Assembly (NCBI GenBank): GCA_963806145.1
Contig: CAWDXD010000048.1
Span: 124,001 to 188,000 of the forward strand
Reading direction: 5' to 3'
Source: DASXKD01 sp963806145
GTDB taxonomy: Bacteria > Actinomycetota > Actinomycetes > Streptosporangiales > Streptosporangiaceae
DNA: 64,000 bases
Part shown: in pieces, positions 16,721-25,521 of the stretch
Numbering within the stretch: the first letter of the stretch is position 1
Layout: every line of letters starts with the position of its first letter
Notes under the pieces: generated by a model
Database searches by the model: none
What the model was told of the DNA's origin: nothing
Seen by the model: only the letters and a program-made list of their open reading frames with translations
Translations under genes and position numbers: made by a program

Positions 16721-19195
16721 TTACAGTGCGTCGTGCCGCTGGAGGTAGTTCATGGCCGCCCAGCCGATCGGCACCGGCAGCCAGAAGGTGGCCAGGCGAA
16801 ACAGCAGCACCGCGCCGATTGCTTCCGCGCCGGGCATCCCGGCTGCGGTGAGGCCGGCCGACAGCGCTGCCTCCACGGCGCCGACCCCGCCGGGAGTCGG
16901 CACGGCCGAGCCGATGGCGCTACCGGTGAGGTACACCACGGCGACGCTGGCCAGCGGCACCGATCCGCCGAACGCGAGGACGGAGGCGTCCAGGCAGAAG
17001 ATGTAGGCGGCGGTCAGCAGCAGCGCGCCGCCGATCCCCACAGCCAGTTTCGCGGGCCGCTGCGCGATGTCCAGCAGCCGCGGGATGACCTGGCTCAGCG
17101 CGGGTGCCAGCCGGGAGCGCAGCAGCCGGCGGCCCGCCGGGATCGCCGCCACGATCAGCGCCACCGCCACCAGCGCGGCCAGCGCGATCCAGACCCATCC
17201 CGGCGGCCGGAGTGAGTTCTTCCGGGCGTTGCGGGCAAACGCCGCGAAGATGACCAGCAGGATCATGTGCAGGCTGAACGCGATGACCTGCGAGACGCCA
17301 ACGCTCGACCCGGCGTCCGAGGGGCTCACGTTGGCCTTCCGCAGGTAGCGGATGTTCAGCGCCACCCCGCCGACGGCTGCCGGGGTGACCAGCGCCACGA
17401 ACGATCCGGCGATCTGAGCCAGGAACGTGCGGACGAGATTCAGCCGCTCCAGGACAAATCCCGTCAGCTCGAAGGTGGCGCCCACATAGGTCATCGCCGA
17501 AAGGAGAATCACCAGGGCGCCCCAGCGCCAGTCGGCGTTTTTCAGGGTCGTGCTCAGGCTTACCTCGCTGAGCTGGCCGATCAGGATATAGGCGGCGACC
17601 ACCCCCGCGACCAGGGTGATCAGCGTGCGCGGCCGGACGCGCTCGAGCTGGACCGGCGGCGCCTCGCCGCCTGGCGTGGCGCTGAGCAGCCGCTTGCGCA
17701 GCCCGGGCAGCACTTCTTTGTGGTGGCGCAGTTCCATCCGGGTGCTGCGGCGCAGGGCCACCGGCTGCAGCAGGGGCGCCATGGCCGCCAGCTCAGCGCT
17801 GCTGAGCTTTTCCGCCGCGAGATCGGCGGCGCGATCGGGGCCGGTCACCAGGGCCAGTTCGGCAAGCAGCTGAATCAGGTCCAGCCGTAGCTGCAGGTCG
17901 CTCGCCGCGACGTCACCGTCGCCCGGATCGAGCAGCATGACCTGGCCGTCGCCGTCGCCGCCGGAGCCAGCGCTGACGAACAGGATGTGGTCGGCGGTCA
18001 GGTTGCGGTGGGTGACCCGGTGCTGATGCAGTTGCAGCACGGCGTCCCAGACCCGGCGCAGCTGCTCGCTGGTGGGCTCGCCGTCCTGCTCCGCCAGCGT
18101 CGTGCCATCGTGGTGCTCGTTGGCCAGGACCGCCGCCTCGGGCCCGACCTGGACCAGCGCGCGCAGCCGCGGCGTGGCGACCCCGGCGTCCTCCACCGCG
18201 TAGGTGAGCAACGCGCGGCGCTCCACGGCCCGCTCCACGGTCAGCGAGCCGCTGCGCGATACCTGGGTTCTCAGCCGCACCCGCCGGTAGAGCCGGTAGA
18301 AAGCGTCGGCGGCCTGCTGGTCCCGGTCGAACACCGTGACATCCCGCTGCGCGCCGCCCAGTACCGTCGCGGCGTAGTGGCGGGTTTCCGTCCGGGTGCC
18401 CCAGATTCTGCGGATGGCGGTTACGGGCGCGTCGACCGCGCTCAGCGCCGTGGCGATCGCTGCCGCAGTTGGCCGATCCGATGCCGAGCCGAATGCATAC
18501 CGCAGGCCGGACCCGATGGCCGAACCGATCAGCAGGGTGATCAGCAGGGACAGCAGGGTTACGTGCGTGTTCTTCGAGTTGGCCAGGCTGGCCAGCACGT
18601 AAAAGCCCAGTGCGGCCCAGTAGGCGCTGCGCCAGCGCTGGCGGCCGGACAGCCCGACGACGGTGACGTAGGCGGCCAGACCGGCCAGGTAGCCATCGAG
18701 CACGGCCGCCGTCCTGGTGCCGGAGACCGAGAGAGTCAGCGCGTCGTACAGCTGGGCAGCAGCCGGCAAGCGGAGCAGCGCGTTGATTATCATCACTACC
18801 GCGGCCGCGACGGCACCAGCCCCGATCGCCTCAGCCAGGCGCCGCGGCAGGCGGCGGATAAGCAGCCGGACCGCCAGTGCCAGCGGCAGGATCAGCAGGG
18901 CAATATGCGCCAGGTCGCCGAGCAGCCCCAGCACCCCGGTGAGCAGTTTCCTGTCAGCCAGCTGGCTGGCACCCACGACATTCGTCTCGACCCCGCTGAC
19001 CGTCGCGCGTGCCAGCAGGCCAAGAGCGACCAGCAGGGCAATCTCGACGCATTCCACCACGCAGCGCAGCGCATCGGCTGGCAGCCGCACCCGCGGCGCC
19101 AAATCATCTTCGACAATCACCGGCACGCGCTTAGCGTCCGCGGCAAGCCCGGACACGGCGCTATCACGCGGCGGATCTGAACCCGGTGATGTCAC
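16721..19195 (-). CDS. Membrane kinase-like/flippase (UPF0104, MprF-like) fusion protein
   Basis: 824 residues with three parts. Residues 45-235: five or six membrane helices. Residues about 285-480: a kinase/aminoglycoside-phosphotransferase-like domain with LHQHRVTHRNLTADHILFV at the catalytic loop and VMLLDPGDGD at the metal loop. Residues 540-820: a lysylphosphatidylglycerol-flippase-type UPF0104 domain with FVALVTPAAVGG and TPGGVGAVEAAL. The catalytic loop reads HRN rather than HRD or HGD, so the kinase part may be inactive and bind ligand only. By family it flips lipids or glycolipids in the membrane. The start is GTG 19195. The gene is convergent with the small membrane protein. Confidence 0.85.
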   Translation of the reverse strand: MTSPGSDPPRDSAVSGLAADAKRVPVIVEDDLAPRVRLPADALRCVVECVEIALLVALGLLARATVSGVETNVVGASQLADRKLLTGVLGLLGDLAHIALLILPLALAVRLLIRRLPRRLAEAIGAGAVAAAVVMIINALLRLPAAAQLYDALTLSVSGTRTAAVLDGYLAGLAAYVTVVGLSGRQRWRSAYWAALGFYVLASLANSKNTHVTLLSLLITLLIGSAIGSGLRYAFGSASDRPTAAAIATALSAVDAPVTAIRRIWGTRTETRHYAATVLGGAQRDVTVFDRDQQAADAFYRLYRRVRLRTQVSRSGSLTVERAVERRALLTYAVEDAGVATPRLRALVQVGPEAAVLANEHHDGTTLAEQDGEPTSEQLRRVWDAVLQLHQHRVTHRNLTADHILFVSAGSGGDGDGQVMLLDPGDGDVAASDLQLRLDLIQLLAELALVTGPDRAADLAAEKLSSAELAAMAPLLQPVALRRSTRMELRHHKEVLPGLRKRLLSATPGGEAPPVQLERVRPRTLITLVAGVVAAYILIGQLSEVSLSTTLKNADWRWGALVILLSAMTYVGATFELTGFVLERLNLVRTFLAQIAGSFVALVTPAAVGGVALNIRYLRKANVSPSDAGSSVGVSQVIAFSLHMILLVIFAAFARNARKNSLRPPGWVWIALAALVAVALIVAAIPAGRRLLRSRLAPALSQVIPRLLDIAQRPAKLAVGIGGALLLTAAYIFCLDASVLAFGGSVPLASVAVVYLTGSAIGSAVPTPGGVGAVEAALSAGLTAAGMPGAEAIGAVLLFRLATFWLPVPIGWAAMNYLQRHDAL

Positions 19196-19263
19196 AATGC
19201 GATCGTTTCACCTTGTCCAGCCAGCAGCACGCTACCGGCCCGATCATCGGGGCCGGCCTCTGG

Positions 19264-19536
19264 TCAGCTGGTGAGATTATGCACCGGCATGACGTCTGGC
19301 GTTCCGGGGTCAATCCCGGCCTTGTGCAGGATCGGCATGAGCACCGGGCCGTATTCCTCGAAGGCCTGCTGTGACTCCCACACCTCGTAGACCATCAGCG
19401 CGTTGCCGGGCCCGAAGCAGGAGTGGTGAACCCGGCCGGCTGGGTTCGCGGCTCCGGCGGCTTCGAGTTCCCGGATAGCTTCGTCGTATTGCTGTGCGGT
19501 GAGTGACGGGGGATGGAAGTAGGTTGCGATTGCCAT
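19264..19536 (-). CDS. Small ABM-like ferredoxin-fold protein
   Basis: 90 residues from ATG 19536 with an excellent AGGAGGAGCC ribosome site. Begins MAIATYFHPPSLTAQQYDEA and ends in PVHNLTS; the pattern of YDEAIRELEAAG helix, HHSCFGP strand and VYEVWESQQAFEEYG helix is that of dimeric alpha-beta-barrel/antibiotic-biosynthesis-monooxygenase-like proteins. Such small proteins act in heme or quinone oxidation, or simply bind ligands. It lies 43 bp downstream of the TIGR03083 gene on the same strand and is probably co-transcribed. No catalytic residues can be assigned. Confidence 0.78.
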   Translation of the reverse strand: MAIATYFHPPSLTAQQYDEAIRELEAAGAANPAGRVHHSCFGPGNALMVYEVWESQQAFEEYGPVLMPILHKAGIDPGTPDVMPVHNLTS

Positions 19537-19579
19537 GGCTCCTCCTGCTGGTTGGCAGCGCCGAACGCGAGTGATGAAA

Positions 19580-20335
19580 TCAGAACGGGACCTTGGTGGC
19601 CATGAGCCCGGTACCGGGCTGCCGGCCGGCGGCGATCCAGCAGAAGTCGAGCGCATCGAACTGGAGGTGCTCCCCAGCCTCTCCTGAGCGCCACTGGCCG
19701 CCGGCCGTGCCGGTCAGGGTGAGGGTGAACGGCTGGCCGTGGCGGTGCGCCCACTCAGTGACGACATCGGCGACGAGGCGGCCGTCGTGCCCGGCGGTGA
19801 GTTCCATGGGCCGCCCGGTCGCCCTGCTGATGTCGAGCCTGTGCATCCAGGTGTCGCGGGTGAAGATGGTGTCCACCAGGTAGCCGTAGCGCCATCGCTC
19901 GGCATCGAACGGCGGGTCGTTCTTGAGCCGCACGGCCCACCGGACGGGCGCCGGTGTCCGGCGCCTGGCACGCACGGCCTTGGGGGCCACTGCCGCCAGC
20001 GCGCTGATGATAGCGCCGGGCGTCATCGCGGTTCGCTCGCGGACCTGTGTGGCCGACATCTCGTCGATCATCTTCCCGCTGGACCGTTTGCCGGCCGCGC
20101 GGAAGTCATGGGCGAACTGGCGGAACGAGGCCTGCGCCTCGGCCATGCCGAGCACGTGCGCGGCCATCGCCCGCACGTCCCACAGCTCGCACACGGTCGG
20201 CTGCGCCCAGTCGCGCGGGGCCAGTGCCTGTAGCTGCGCCGCCATCCGGTCGAACTCCCTCGCCGCGAGGATCATCGCCTCCTGGTGCCCCAGAGGCACC
20301 GCGGCGCCTGCGCCGACGGCCGTTGTTCCCGCCAT
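19580..20335 (-). CDS. TIGR03083 (mycothiol-dependent maleylpyruvate isomerase-like) protein
   Basis: 251 residues from ATG 20335, with GGGAG 6 nt upstream. The DinB-like helical bundle carries the family's PTVCELWDVRAMAAHVLGMA segment, corresponding to the W-x-V-x-x-x-x-A-H-x motif with a metal-ligand histidine, and a later FTRDTWMHRLDISRATGRP segment with the second histidine. The C-terminal third resembles the small lipid-transfer-like extension. By family it is a thiol-dependent (mycothiol) transferase or isomerase in the cytoplasm. It is divergent from a TetR gene, with two palindromes between them, so TetR control is likely. Confidence 0.86.
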   Translation of the reverse strand: MAGTTAVGAGAAVPLGHQEAMILAAREFDRMAAQLQALAPRDWAQPTVCELWDVRAMAAHVLGMAEAQASFRQFAHDFRAAGKRSSGKMIDEMSATQVRERTAMTPGAIISALAAVAPKAVRARRRTPAPVRWAVRLKNDPPFDAERWRYGYLVDTIFTRDTWMHRLDISRATGRPMELTAGHDGRLVADVVTEWAHRHGQPFTLTLTGTAGGQWRSGEAGEHLQFDALDFCWIAAGRQPGTGLMATKVPF

Positions 20336-20354
20336 GGCGGACTCCCATCCAGTT

Positions 20355-20383
20355 TTCGGAATTCCGAACACTATCAGGATAGT
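20355..20383. promoter_or_regulatory. Two adjacent palindromes between divergent genes
   Basis: TTCGGAATTCCGAA (20355-20368, perfect 14 bp) and ACTATC-ag-GATAGT (20370-20383, perfect 6-bp arms) lie side by side in the 75-bp gap between the TIGR03083 and TetR genes. They are the expected sites for the TetR dimer controlling both. Confidence 0.7.
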
Positions 20384-20410
20384 CGCAGCATTATCGGCTA
20401 GAGTCAATTC

Positions 20411-21031
20411 ATGTCCTCGACGACGCCTGCCCGGCCCCGCCGCCGTGACCGCCGCCGCGACCGGCACGAGGCGACCAAGCGGGAGATCCTCGACACTGCC
20501 TGGTCCATGGTGCGCGCTGACGGCCTGGCCGCCCTGTCCCTGCGGGCGCTCGCGCATGCCATCGACATGGAGCCCCAGTCGCTCTATACCTACTTCGCCT
20601 CCAAGAACGCCCTCTACGACCGCATGTTCGCCGACGGCAACCTGGAGCTGGCAAGACGGTTCGCCGACGCGGAGATCCCGGACGACGCCCGCGGCGCGAT
20701 GCGGGCCGTCGCCGGCATCTTCCTGGATTTCGCCGCCCAGGACCAGGCTCGTTATCAGCTGCTGTTCCTGCGCGCCATTCCCGGATTCCAGCCATCCCCT
20801 GACTCTTTTGCGATAGCCGTGGAGGTTCTCGCGAGCGTCCGCGCGATCCTCGCCCGCGCCGGGCTCCGCAATGAAGCCGACTTCGACCTCTGGACCGCGG
20901 TAATCGCCGGCCTGGCCAGCCAGCAACTCGCCAATGACCCCGGCGGCGACCGGTACATACGCCTCATCGACGACGCCGTCACCATGGTCGCCGACCACAC
21001 CCTCGGCCCGAGCCGGGGGCAGCGCTCTTGA
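20411..21031 (+). CDS. TetR-family regulator (WHG-domain type)
   Basis: 206 residues. After a very basic N-terminus (PRRRDRRRDRHEATKREI) comes the TetR helix-turn-helix at about residues 42-64 (LSLRALAHAIDMEPQSLYTY), then FASKNALYDRMF. The C-terminal ligand domain holds YQLLFLRAIPGFQPS, typical of the WHG/TetR_C_13 group. Divergent from the TIGR03083 gene with palindromes in the gap; probably represses it and itself, releasing on a small hydrophobic or electrophilic ligand. Confidence 0.9.
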   Translation: MSSTTPARPRRRDRRRDRHEATKREILDTAWSMVRADGLAALSLRALAHAIDMEPQSLYTYFASKNALYDRMFADGNLELARRFADAEIPDDARGAMRAVAGIFLDFAAQDQARYQLLFLRAIPGFQPSPDSFAIAVEVLASVRAILARAGLRNEADFDLWTAVIAGLASQQLANDPGGDRYIRLIDDAVTMVADHTLGPSRGQRS

Positions 21032-21144
21032 CAGGCAGTCCCCGGCCTGAGCCTTGGCCGCGGCCAGCGCTCATCCCGATCCGGGCCGAAGGTTTGGTGC
21101 TGACGTCAGCGGGCAGCTGAACCGGCCTGACGGAAGGATCCATC

Positions 21145-21319
21145 ATGGGCGCTGAGAACAAAGCAGCCAACAAGGTGACCGAAGCCAAGGGCAAGATCAA
21201 AAAGAAAGGCCGGCCAGGCTGCCGGTGACACCGGCCTGGAGGCCGAAGGCCGGGCCGAGGAGTCCAAGGGCGACCTCAAGCAGGCTGGCGAGAAAGTCAA
21301 GGACGCTTTCAAGAAGTGA
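21145..21319 (+). pseudogene. CsbD family stress protein, broken by a 1-bp insertion
   Basis: The first 22 codons read MGAENKAANKVTEAKGKI..., and removing one G from the GG at 21208-21209 restores a typical 57-residue CsbD protein: KKKAGQAAGDTGLEAEG then AEESKGDLKQAGEKVKDAFK and TGA at 21319. As written, the frame stops after 27 codons. CsbD proteins are small abundant hydrophilic proteins of the general stress response. The GGAAGG ribosome site and the LapA-like gene 57 bp downstream are intact. This is either a recent mutation or a sequence error. Confidence 0.82.
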
Positions 21320-21376
21320 CCGCCCCCGATCCGGGCGTCACGCGAACAACACGCATTCCACGGAAGGATGCACCTG

Positions 21377-21817
21377 ATGGCATCCGAGCCGGCGCACGGC
21401 ACCCCGTCCAGCGCCGATGACGCGACCACCCCCGAGGGGCGGGGCCAGGGCCCGGTGGCGCTGCCGACCCACCGGATCAAGCGGACGCGCACCGGCGGGA
21501 TCTGGGTCGCGGCCGCGCTGTTCGCGCTGATCTTGCTGCTGCTGCTGATCTTCATCTTGGAGAACGGCCACCAGGTCTCCATCAGCTACTTCGGCGCGCA
21601 CGGACACCTGCCGCTGGGCGTCGCGCTCCTGCTGGCCGCCGTGATCGGCGTCCTGCTGGTGGTACTCCCCGGAACCGGGCGGATCATCCAGCTGCGGGTC
21701 GCTGCCCGCCGTCACCGGCGCCTCGACGCCCGGGCGGCGGGAACAGCCCCGGCCGCCTCCCCAGGGGATCCAGCTCCGCCTGGGGATCCATCTCCGCCTG
21801 GCCAGACCCCGCCTTGA
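21377..21817 (+). CDS. LapA-domain (DUF1049) membrane protein
   Basis: 146 residues from the second ATG (MASEPAHG); GGAAGGATG lies upstream. A hydrophilic N-terminus, then two membrane helices (WVAAALFALILLLLLIFILE, residues 44-63, and LPLGVALLLAAVIGVLLVVL, residues 80-99) separated by NGHQVSISYFGAHG, which is the LapA-domain pattern. The tail has repeated PPGDP units. LapA-like proteins take part in envelope assembly in Gram-negatives; in actinobacteria the role is unknown. It follows the CsbD gene with a matching ribosome site, suggesting a shared stress unit. Confidence 0.84.
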   Translation: MASEPAHGTPSSADDATTPEGRGQGPVALPTHRIKRTRTGGIWVAAALFALILLLLLIFILENGHQVSISYFGAHGHLPLGVALLLAAVIGVLLVVLPGTGRIIQLRVAARRHRRLDARAAGTAPAASPGDPAPPGDPSPPGQTPP

Positions 21818-21884
21818 CGCCGTGGCCAGCGGTCCCGATGCCCAACGTGACAAGGTGGTGAGACCGCTGTCCTACCGTGGATAG

Positions 21885-22202
21885 ATGACCGCATGGGGCA
21901 ACCTGCCGCCCGCGCTGCCGCCGCACGGCACAGTGCTGGCCTGGGCGCGAGGCTGCCGGTGCGATGAGTGCGAACGCGAGTACAAGCGTCTGGTGTCCGA
22001 ACTGGCACGGCGAGGGCCGGTGACGCTTCCCGCTCAGCCCGAGCCCCGCAAGCTGGACGCCGACACCCGCGCCCGGCTGGAACCGGCGGTGCGCCGGTCC
22101 GAGTGCCCCGTGTGCGGCGCGCTGCGCCATCAGCGGTGCCGCAACCTGGCGTTCCCGCAGCATTTCGCGCCGACGCATGCTGAGCGCAGAAGCGCCCCGT
22201 GA
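21885..22202 (+). CDS. Small protein with two phage-type zinc-binding motifs
   Basis: 105 residues. N-terminal HGTVLAWARGCRCDEC (residues 14-29) and C-terminal CPVCGALRHQRC with a distant H (residues 74-100) are two short Cys/His clusters. The first resembles the HGT-x6-GCRC-x-x-C motif of actinophage and actinobacterial HNH/zinc-finger proteins; the second resembles the CPxCGA-x4-C-x(n)-H finger of small actinobacterial DNA- or RNA-binding proteins. The fusion of both is unusual. No ribosome site stands out and no phage genes are adjacent. Function unknown. Confidence 0.65.
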   Translation: MTAWGNLPPALPPHGTVLAWARGCRCDECEREYKRLVSELARRGPVTLPAQPEPRKLDADTRARLEPAVRRSECPVCGALRHQRCRNLAFPQHFAPTHAERRSAP

Positions 22203-22440
22203 CCGCGGGTCAAAGTCTGCCTCCGCCTTGTTCACGGTGCCTGTCGGCGGGCCCCGGCCCATGATTGCGGTGACCAGGCATGTGCGGCGCATGAAGGCCT
22301 GTTCCCGGGAATCAGCGGGCAGCAGGCCGCCGCGCCCCGGGACGGCTGTGCACGGGGACGGTGGCAATCCCGGGCTGAGGTCGATCCGAAGGGCCTGGGC
22401 CACGACGTTGCGCGCGGAGCCGGTCGTCCTCATTCGCGGC

Positions 22441-22941
22441 TCAGTTTCCAGCGAGCTTTTCGGCGGCGGTTCGGCCGGCGTCGGCGGTGCGGCGCAGGAA
22501 GTCGGCGAGGAGCTGGAGATCGTTGTCTTCGTAGTGGGCGCAGATCTGGTCCATCGCGGTGTTCATCCCCGAGTCGACCAGGTAGAGGCGGAGGATCTCC
22601 GCGCCGCGGCCGCGGGCCGCCTGGACGACGACGGCGCGGCGGTCGGCGGGGTCACGGCCGCGGTCGATCCAGCCGCCGCGTTCGAGCCGGTCGAGGATGC
22701 CGGTCATGGTGGCGGGGTGCAGCCCGGCTCGCCGGGCCAGGGCGGTCGGGCTGAGCGGACCGTGCCGGGTGATGAGGTCAAGGCATTCCAGGTCGGTGGC
22801 CTTGAGGTCGAGGCGCGCGCCGACGCTGTGGTTGAGCAGGGACAGCTGGGCGCCCAGGTCCCGCAGTGACTCCTTGATGGCGCGGGTCAGCCGGCTGCGG
22901 TGCCGTGCCGCACCCGGCCCGGAAGGTAGTATCGATTCCAT
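22441..22941 (-). CDS. MarR-family transcriptional regulator
   Basis: 166 residues from ATG 22941, the start codon lying inside a palindromic operator. Winged helix: LDLITRHGPLSPTALARRAG, then LHPATMTGILDRLERGGWID and a DPADRRAVVV wing, the standard MarR core. The C-terminal dimer helices follow. It is divergent from an NAD(P)-binding SDR gene, and a near-perfect inverted repeat lies at its 5' end, so it probably represses both genes. Confidence 0.88.
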   Translation of the reverse strand: MESILPSGPGAARHRSRLTRAIKESLRDLGAQLSLLNHSVGARLDLKATDLECLDLITRHGPLSPTALARRAGLHPATMTGILDRLERGGWIDRGRDPADRRAVVVQAARGRGAEILRLYLVDSGMNTAMDQICAHYEDNDLQLLADFLRRTADAGRTAAEKLAGN

Positions 22942-22965
22942 ATGATATGTTTTCCGTATCGTATG
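22939..22965. promoter_or_regulatory. MarR operator overlapping its own start codon
   Basis: CATATGATATG-ttttc-CGTATCGTATG: 11-bp arms, 9 of 11 complementary. It includes the MarR start codon, and its AT-rich sequence stands out from the GC-rich surroundings. Confidence 0.7.
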
Positions 22966-23075
22966 AGTTACATATCCAACGTACCAGAAACCGGTCTCCC
23001 CTGCTGGGCACTGTGGCATCCCCGCACCCCGCGCTGGGGCACAGCGGCAAGACTGAACATCGGAAGGCGAACACG

Positions 23076-23711
23076 ATGAAACTCACCATCTTCGGCGCGA
23101 CAGGCGCCACCGGAACCCGCCTCACCGGCCTCGCGCTCGCCGCCGGCCATGACGTCACCGCAGTCGTCCGCGACCCCGCGCGCCTGGCAATCCCGGCCCA
23201 CCCGCGGCTGCGGACCGTCACCGCCGACGTCATGGACCCGGCCTCGATCACCCCGGCCATAGCAGGCGCGGACGCCGTTATCTCCGCGGTAGGCCCGCGC
23301 GGAACCGGCCCCACCACGGTCATCCAGGACAGCGTGCGCAGCATCATCCAGGCCATGCAGAAAACCGGAACCCGCCGGCTCCTGGAAGTCAGCGGCTCCA
23401 TCGTCGCCGACGAAGGCGAAAGCCCCTACCTGCGCTACCTGCTCAAGCCCGTCGCACGGCACACCTTCCTGCGCCATGTCTGCGCCGACATGCGCCGCGG
23501 CGAGTACCAGATCCGGGAAACCAGCCTGGACTGGACGATCGTCCGCCCGCCCGCGCTGAGCGGCAAACCCGCCACAGGAACCTACCGCACCGCGATCGAC
23601 CGCAACCTGCCCCACGGATTCACCGTCTCCCGCGCCGACCTGGCCGCCTGCATGCTCACCTTGCTCGGCGACCCAGCGACCGTGCACCGGCACGTCGCCA
23701 TCGCCAACTGA
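23076..23711 (+). CDS. NAD(P)H-binding SDR-like (NmrA/BVR-B type) protein
   Basis: 211 residues from ATG 23076 with GGAAGG 8 nt upstream. The atypical-SDR Rossmann motif GATGATG is at residues 7-13, followed by AAGHDVTAVVRDPARL and VTADVMDPASI; DAVISAVGPRG and LDWTIVRPPALS later match the NAD(P)H-binding family of flavin reductase/NmrA-like proteins. It likely acts as a redox-sensing or quinone/flavin-reducing protein. Paired with the divergent MarR gene, an arrangement typical of electrophile or quinone stress responses. Confidence 0.88.
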   Translation: MKLTIFGATGATGTRLTGLALAAGHDVTAVVRDPARLAIPAHPRLRTVTADVMDPASITPAIAGADAVISAVGPRGTGPTTVIQDSVRSIIQAMQKTGTRRLLEVSGSIVADEGESPYLRYLLKPVARHTFLRHVCADMRRGEYQIRETSLDWTIVRPPALSGKPATGTYRTAIDRNLPHGFTVSRADLAACMLTLLGDPATVHRHVAIAN

Positions 23712-24263
23712 CACCGATGGTCATGACCGGCGCCGCTGGTGCCGGCCCGGCCAAGCCGCAGCCACGCCTCCCGCACAGCGCCGCCCGCCTCGCTGCGCGA
23801 GCCGAGCATCCGGCAGGCCACAGCCGCAGGTGCTGGCGGTGCTCACCGGACTGCCGGCCGGCCAGCCGTTCCCGCCGGACACCGCCCCGGCCGCGAAACA
23901 GGCCAGGAATTGCACGTCAGCCGAATGAAGCCTGCCGGTGCCTACGATCAGACGCCGAGGAAGCTCTGGCCGCTGCTCCAAGCCGGCCTGCGCGTGCATC
24001 GAACCTGGCTTCCCAGCCTCGCTGCTCCGATTCGGACTCGGGGCCAGTGGCACCGGCTCTGCAGCAGCCGCGCCAAGTCCGAAGAACACGACGGCATAGC
24101 CTGGGCATATGCGGCGCTGGCCGTGGCGCGATACGCAGCGATATTGGCCCGGTCAGGAGGGGCACCGGCGGTCAGGAGCCTCTCGCCAATGAGATGCCAG
24201 GATCTGGGCGTCGATGCGGGAACGCTGGGGCAGGGTTCATGGCCACAGCAGCGGGAGGACGGC
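23712..24263. other. Gene-free stretch before the questin-oxidase-like gene
   Basis: The frame of the next gene stays open through this region, but the translation is low-complexity and unlike any family. No palindromes or hairpins seen. It should hold the promoter of the downstream gene. Confidence 0.4.
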
Positions 24264-25136
24264 ATGAGTGACACGACGCCAGCTCTGGATGAGGCGTTCG
24301 AGCGGATGGCGGCGGCCAGCTTCGAGCTGCCGAACGGCTTCGTCAACCACGGGGCCATGGCCTGCGAGGCGCTGGCCGTGCTCGATTGCACCGACGACAT
24401 CGACAGCTGGGCGCGCCGGTTCGCCCGGGCGGGCGGGCCATCGGTGGACCCGGTAGTGCCGGCCGGGTTCGAGTGGCGCCAAGCGCTCGGCGACTACCAC
24501 CGGCTCCCGGAGTGGATCGGCTACTTCACCCAGGCCATCGATGACGATGGCTGGCCGACTGTGGTCGCGGCGTGGGTGCCGCGGCTGATGCCTGCCCTGT
24601 CCACCGCACTGTTCCACGGCGCCATCCGGACGGCCCATGCCGTGCGGGCCGTGGACGCGGTCGACACACCGCCGCGGCGCGGCGAGCTGGCCCGGGCGCT
24701 GGGTTACTGGGCGGCCCGGTACCGCACCGGGCAGCCGGCCAGCCCGCTGCCCCAGGCCGGTGACCTGCGGGTGGCGGTCGTACAGGCCGCGGCTGATGGC
24801 GCCCGCCGCTACCTGGCCCGGCCGGACATCTTCCACTTGCACGGCGTCACGGGCGCGATGGCCGTGGAGATCCTCACCGCCCACATCCCCGCCACCGACG
24901 GCGCCGCCGCGCTGGCCCACGTGCTCGCCGAGCACGCCGCGCTGTACGCGGCCACCGAACCGGCAACCCAACCTCACCCGGCCAGCCCGCCAGCCAGTGA
25001 GCTCACCGTGGCTGCCGTGCGCAGCCTGGACCCGCACCAGGTCAAGCTCGTCGAGGCTTGCCAGCGCGGGCACGCGGCCACCGGCGATCCCGCCTTCGCC
25101 GCCGCCGCGGAAACAGTCACCGGCCTGCACGCCTGA
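24264..25136 (+). CDS. Questin oxidase-like (DUF4243) family protein
   Basis: 290 residues from ATG 24264 with GGGAGG 5 nt upstream. Near the N-terminus FVNHGAMACEALAVL matches the family's NHG-x-M-A-x-E-A-L motif; WPTVVAAWVPRLMPALSTAL with FHGAIRTAHAVRA and HLHGVTGAMAVEIL near residue 195 are the other conserved blocks, rich in histidines that may be catalytic. Fungal members open an anthraquinone ring by Baeyer-Villiger-type oxidation without obvious cofactor sites. The bacterial role is unknown. The gene stands alone. Confidence 0.83.
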   Translation: MSDTTPALDEAFERMAAASFELPNGFVNHGAMACEALAVLDCTDDIDSWARRFARAGGPSVDPVVPAGFEWRQALGDYHRLPEWIGYFTQAIDDDGWPTVVAAWVPRLMPALSTALFHGAIRTAHAVRAVDAVDTPPRRGELARALGYWAARYRTGQPASPLPQAGDLRVAVVQAAADGARRYLARPDIFHLHGVTGAMAVEILTAHIPATDGAAALAHVLAEHAALYAATEPATQPHPASPPASELTVAAVRSLDPHQVKLVEACQRGHAATGDPAFAAAAETVTGLHA

Positions 25137-25521
25137 CCGGTGACACACCGGACAGCGCAGCGGCAGCGGCTGATCATGGTCTCCGACGTAGCGGCTCAGC
25201 CGGGACCGGACGATCGCTTTTCCGGCACGGCAGTGACGTCCGCGAATGGAATTGAGCATGAGCGACGACGCGGCGACGCGCAGATCGCCCGCGTCTGTGC
25301 GCTCGGCGCTCTGCCTGGACTCGACCGCACGGCCGCCCATAGCGGCGGGGATGCGCGCCTCGCCGCGGGCGAGTGCTGATCACGCAGCGCGAATCCGATA
25401 CACCGGAACTGCGGATCCAATCGATACCGTGCTCCGCCCGGCTGGCAGGCCGGGCAACGTCGCCGGAATCGTTGGGCACCGGTCCGTCATGCCCTCGCGG
25501 AGCGAGTTCCAATCCCGCATC
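25137..25521. other. Gene-free stretch before the exporter
   Basis: No convincing gene. The operator/promoter of the DHA2 exporter begins at its right end; nothing else is seen. Confidence 0.4.

Noticed and set aside
23739..24263. N-terminal extension of the questin-oxidase-like protein
   Set aside because: The frame is open, but the translation is unlike the family and the ATG at 24264 has an ideal ribosome site and the expected family start.
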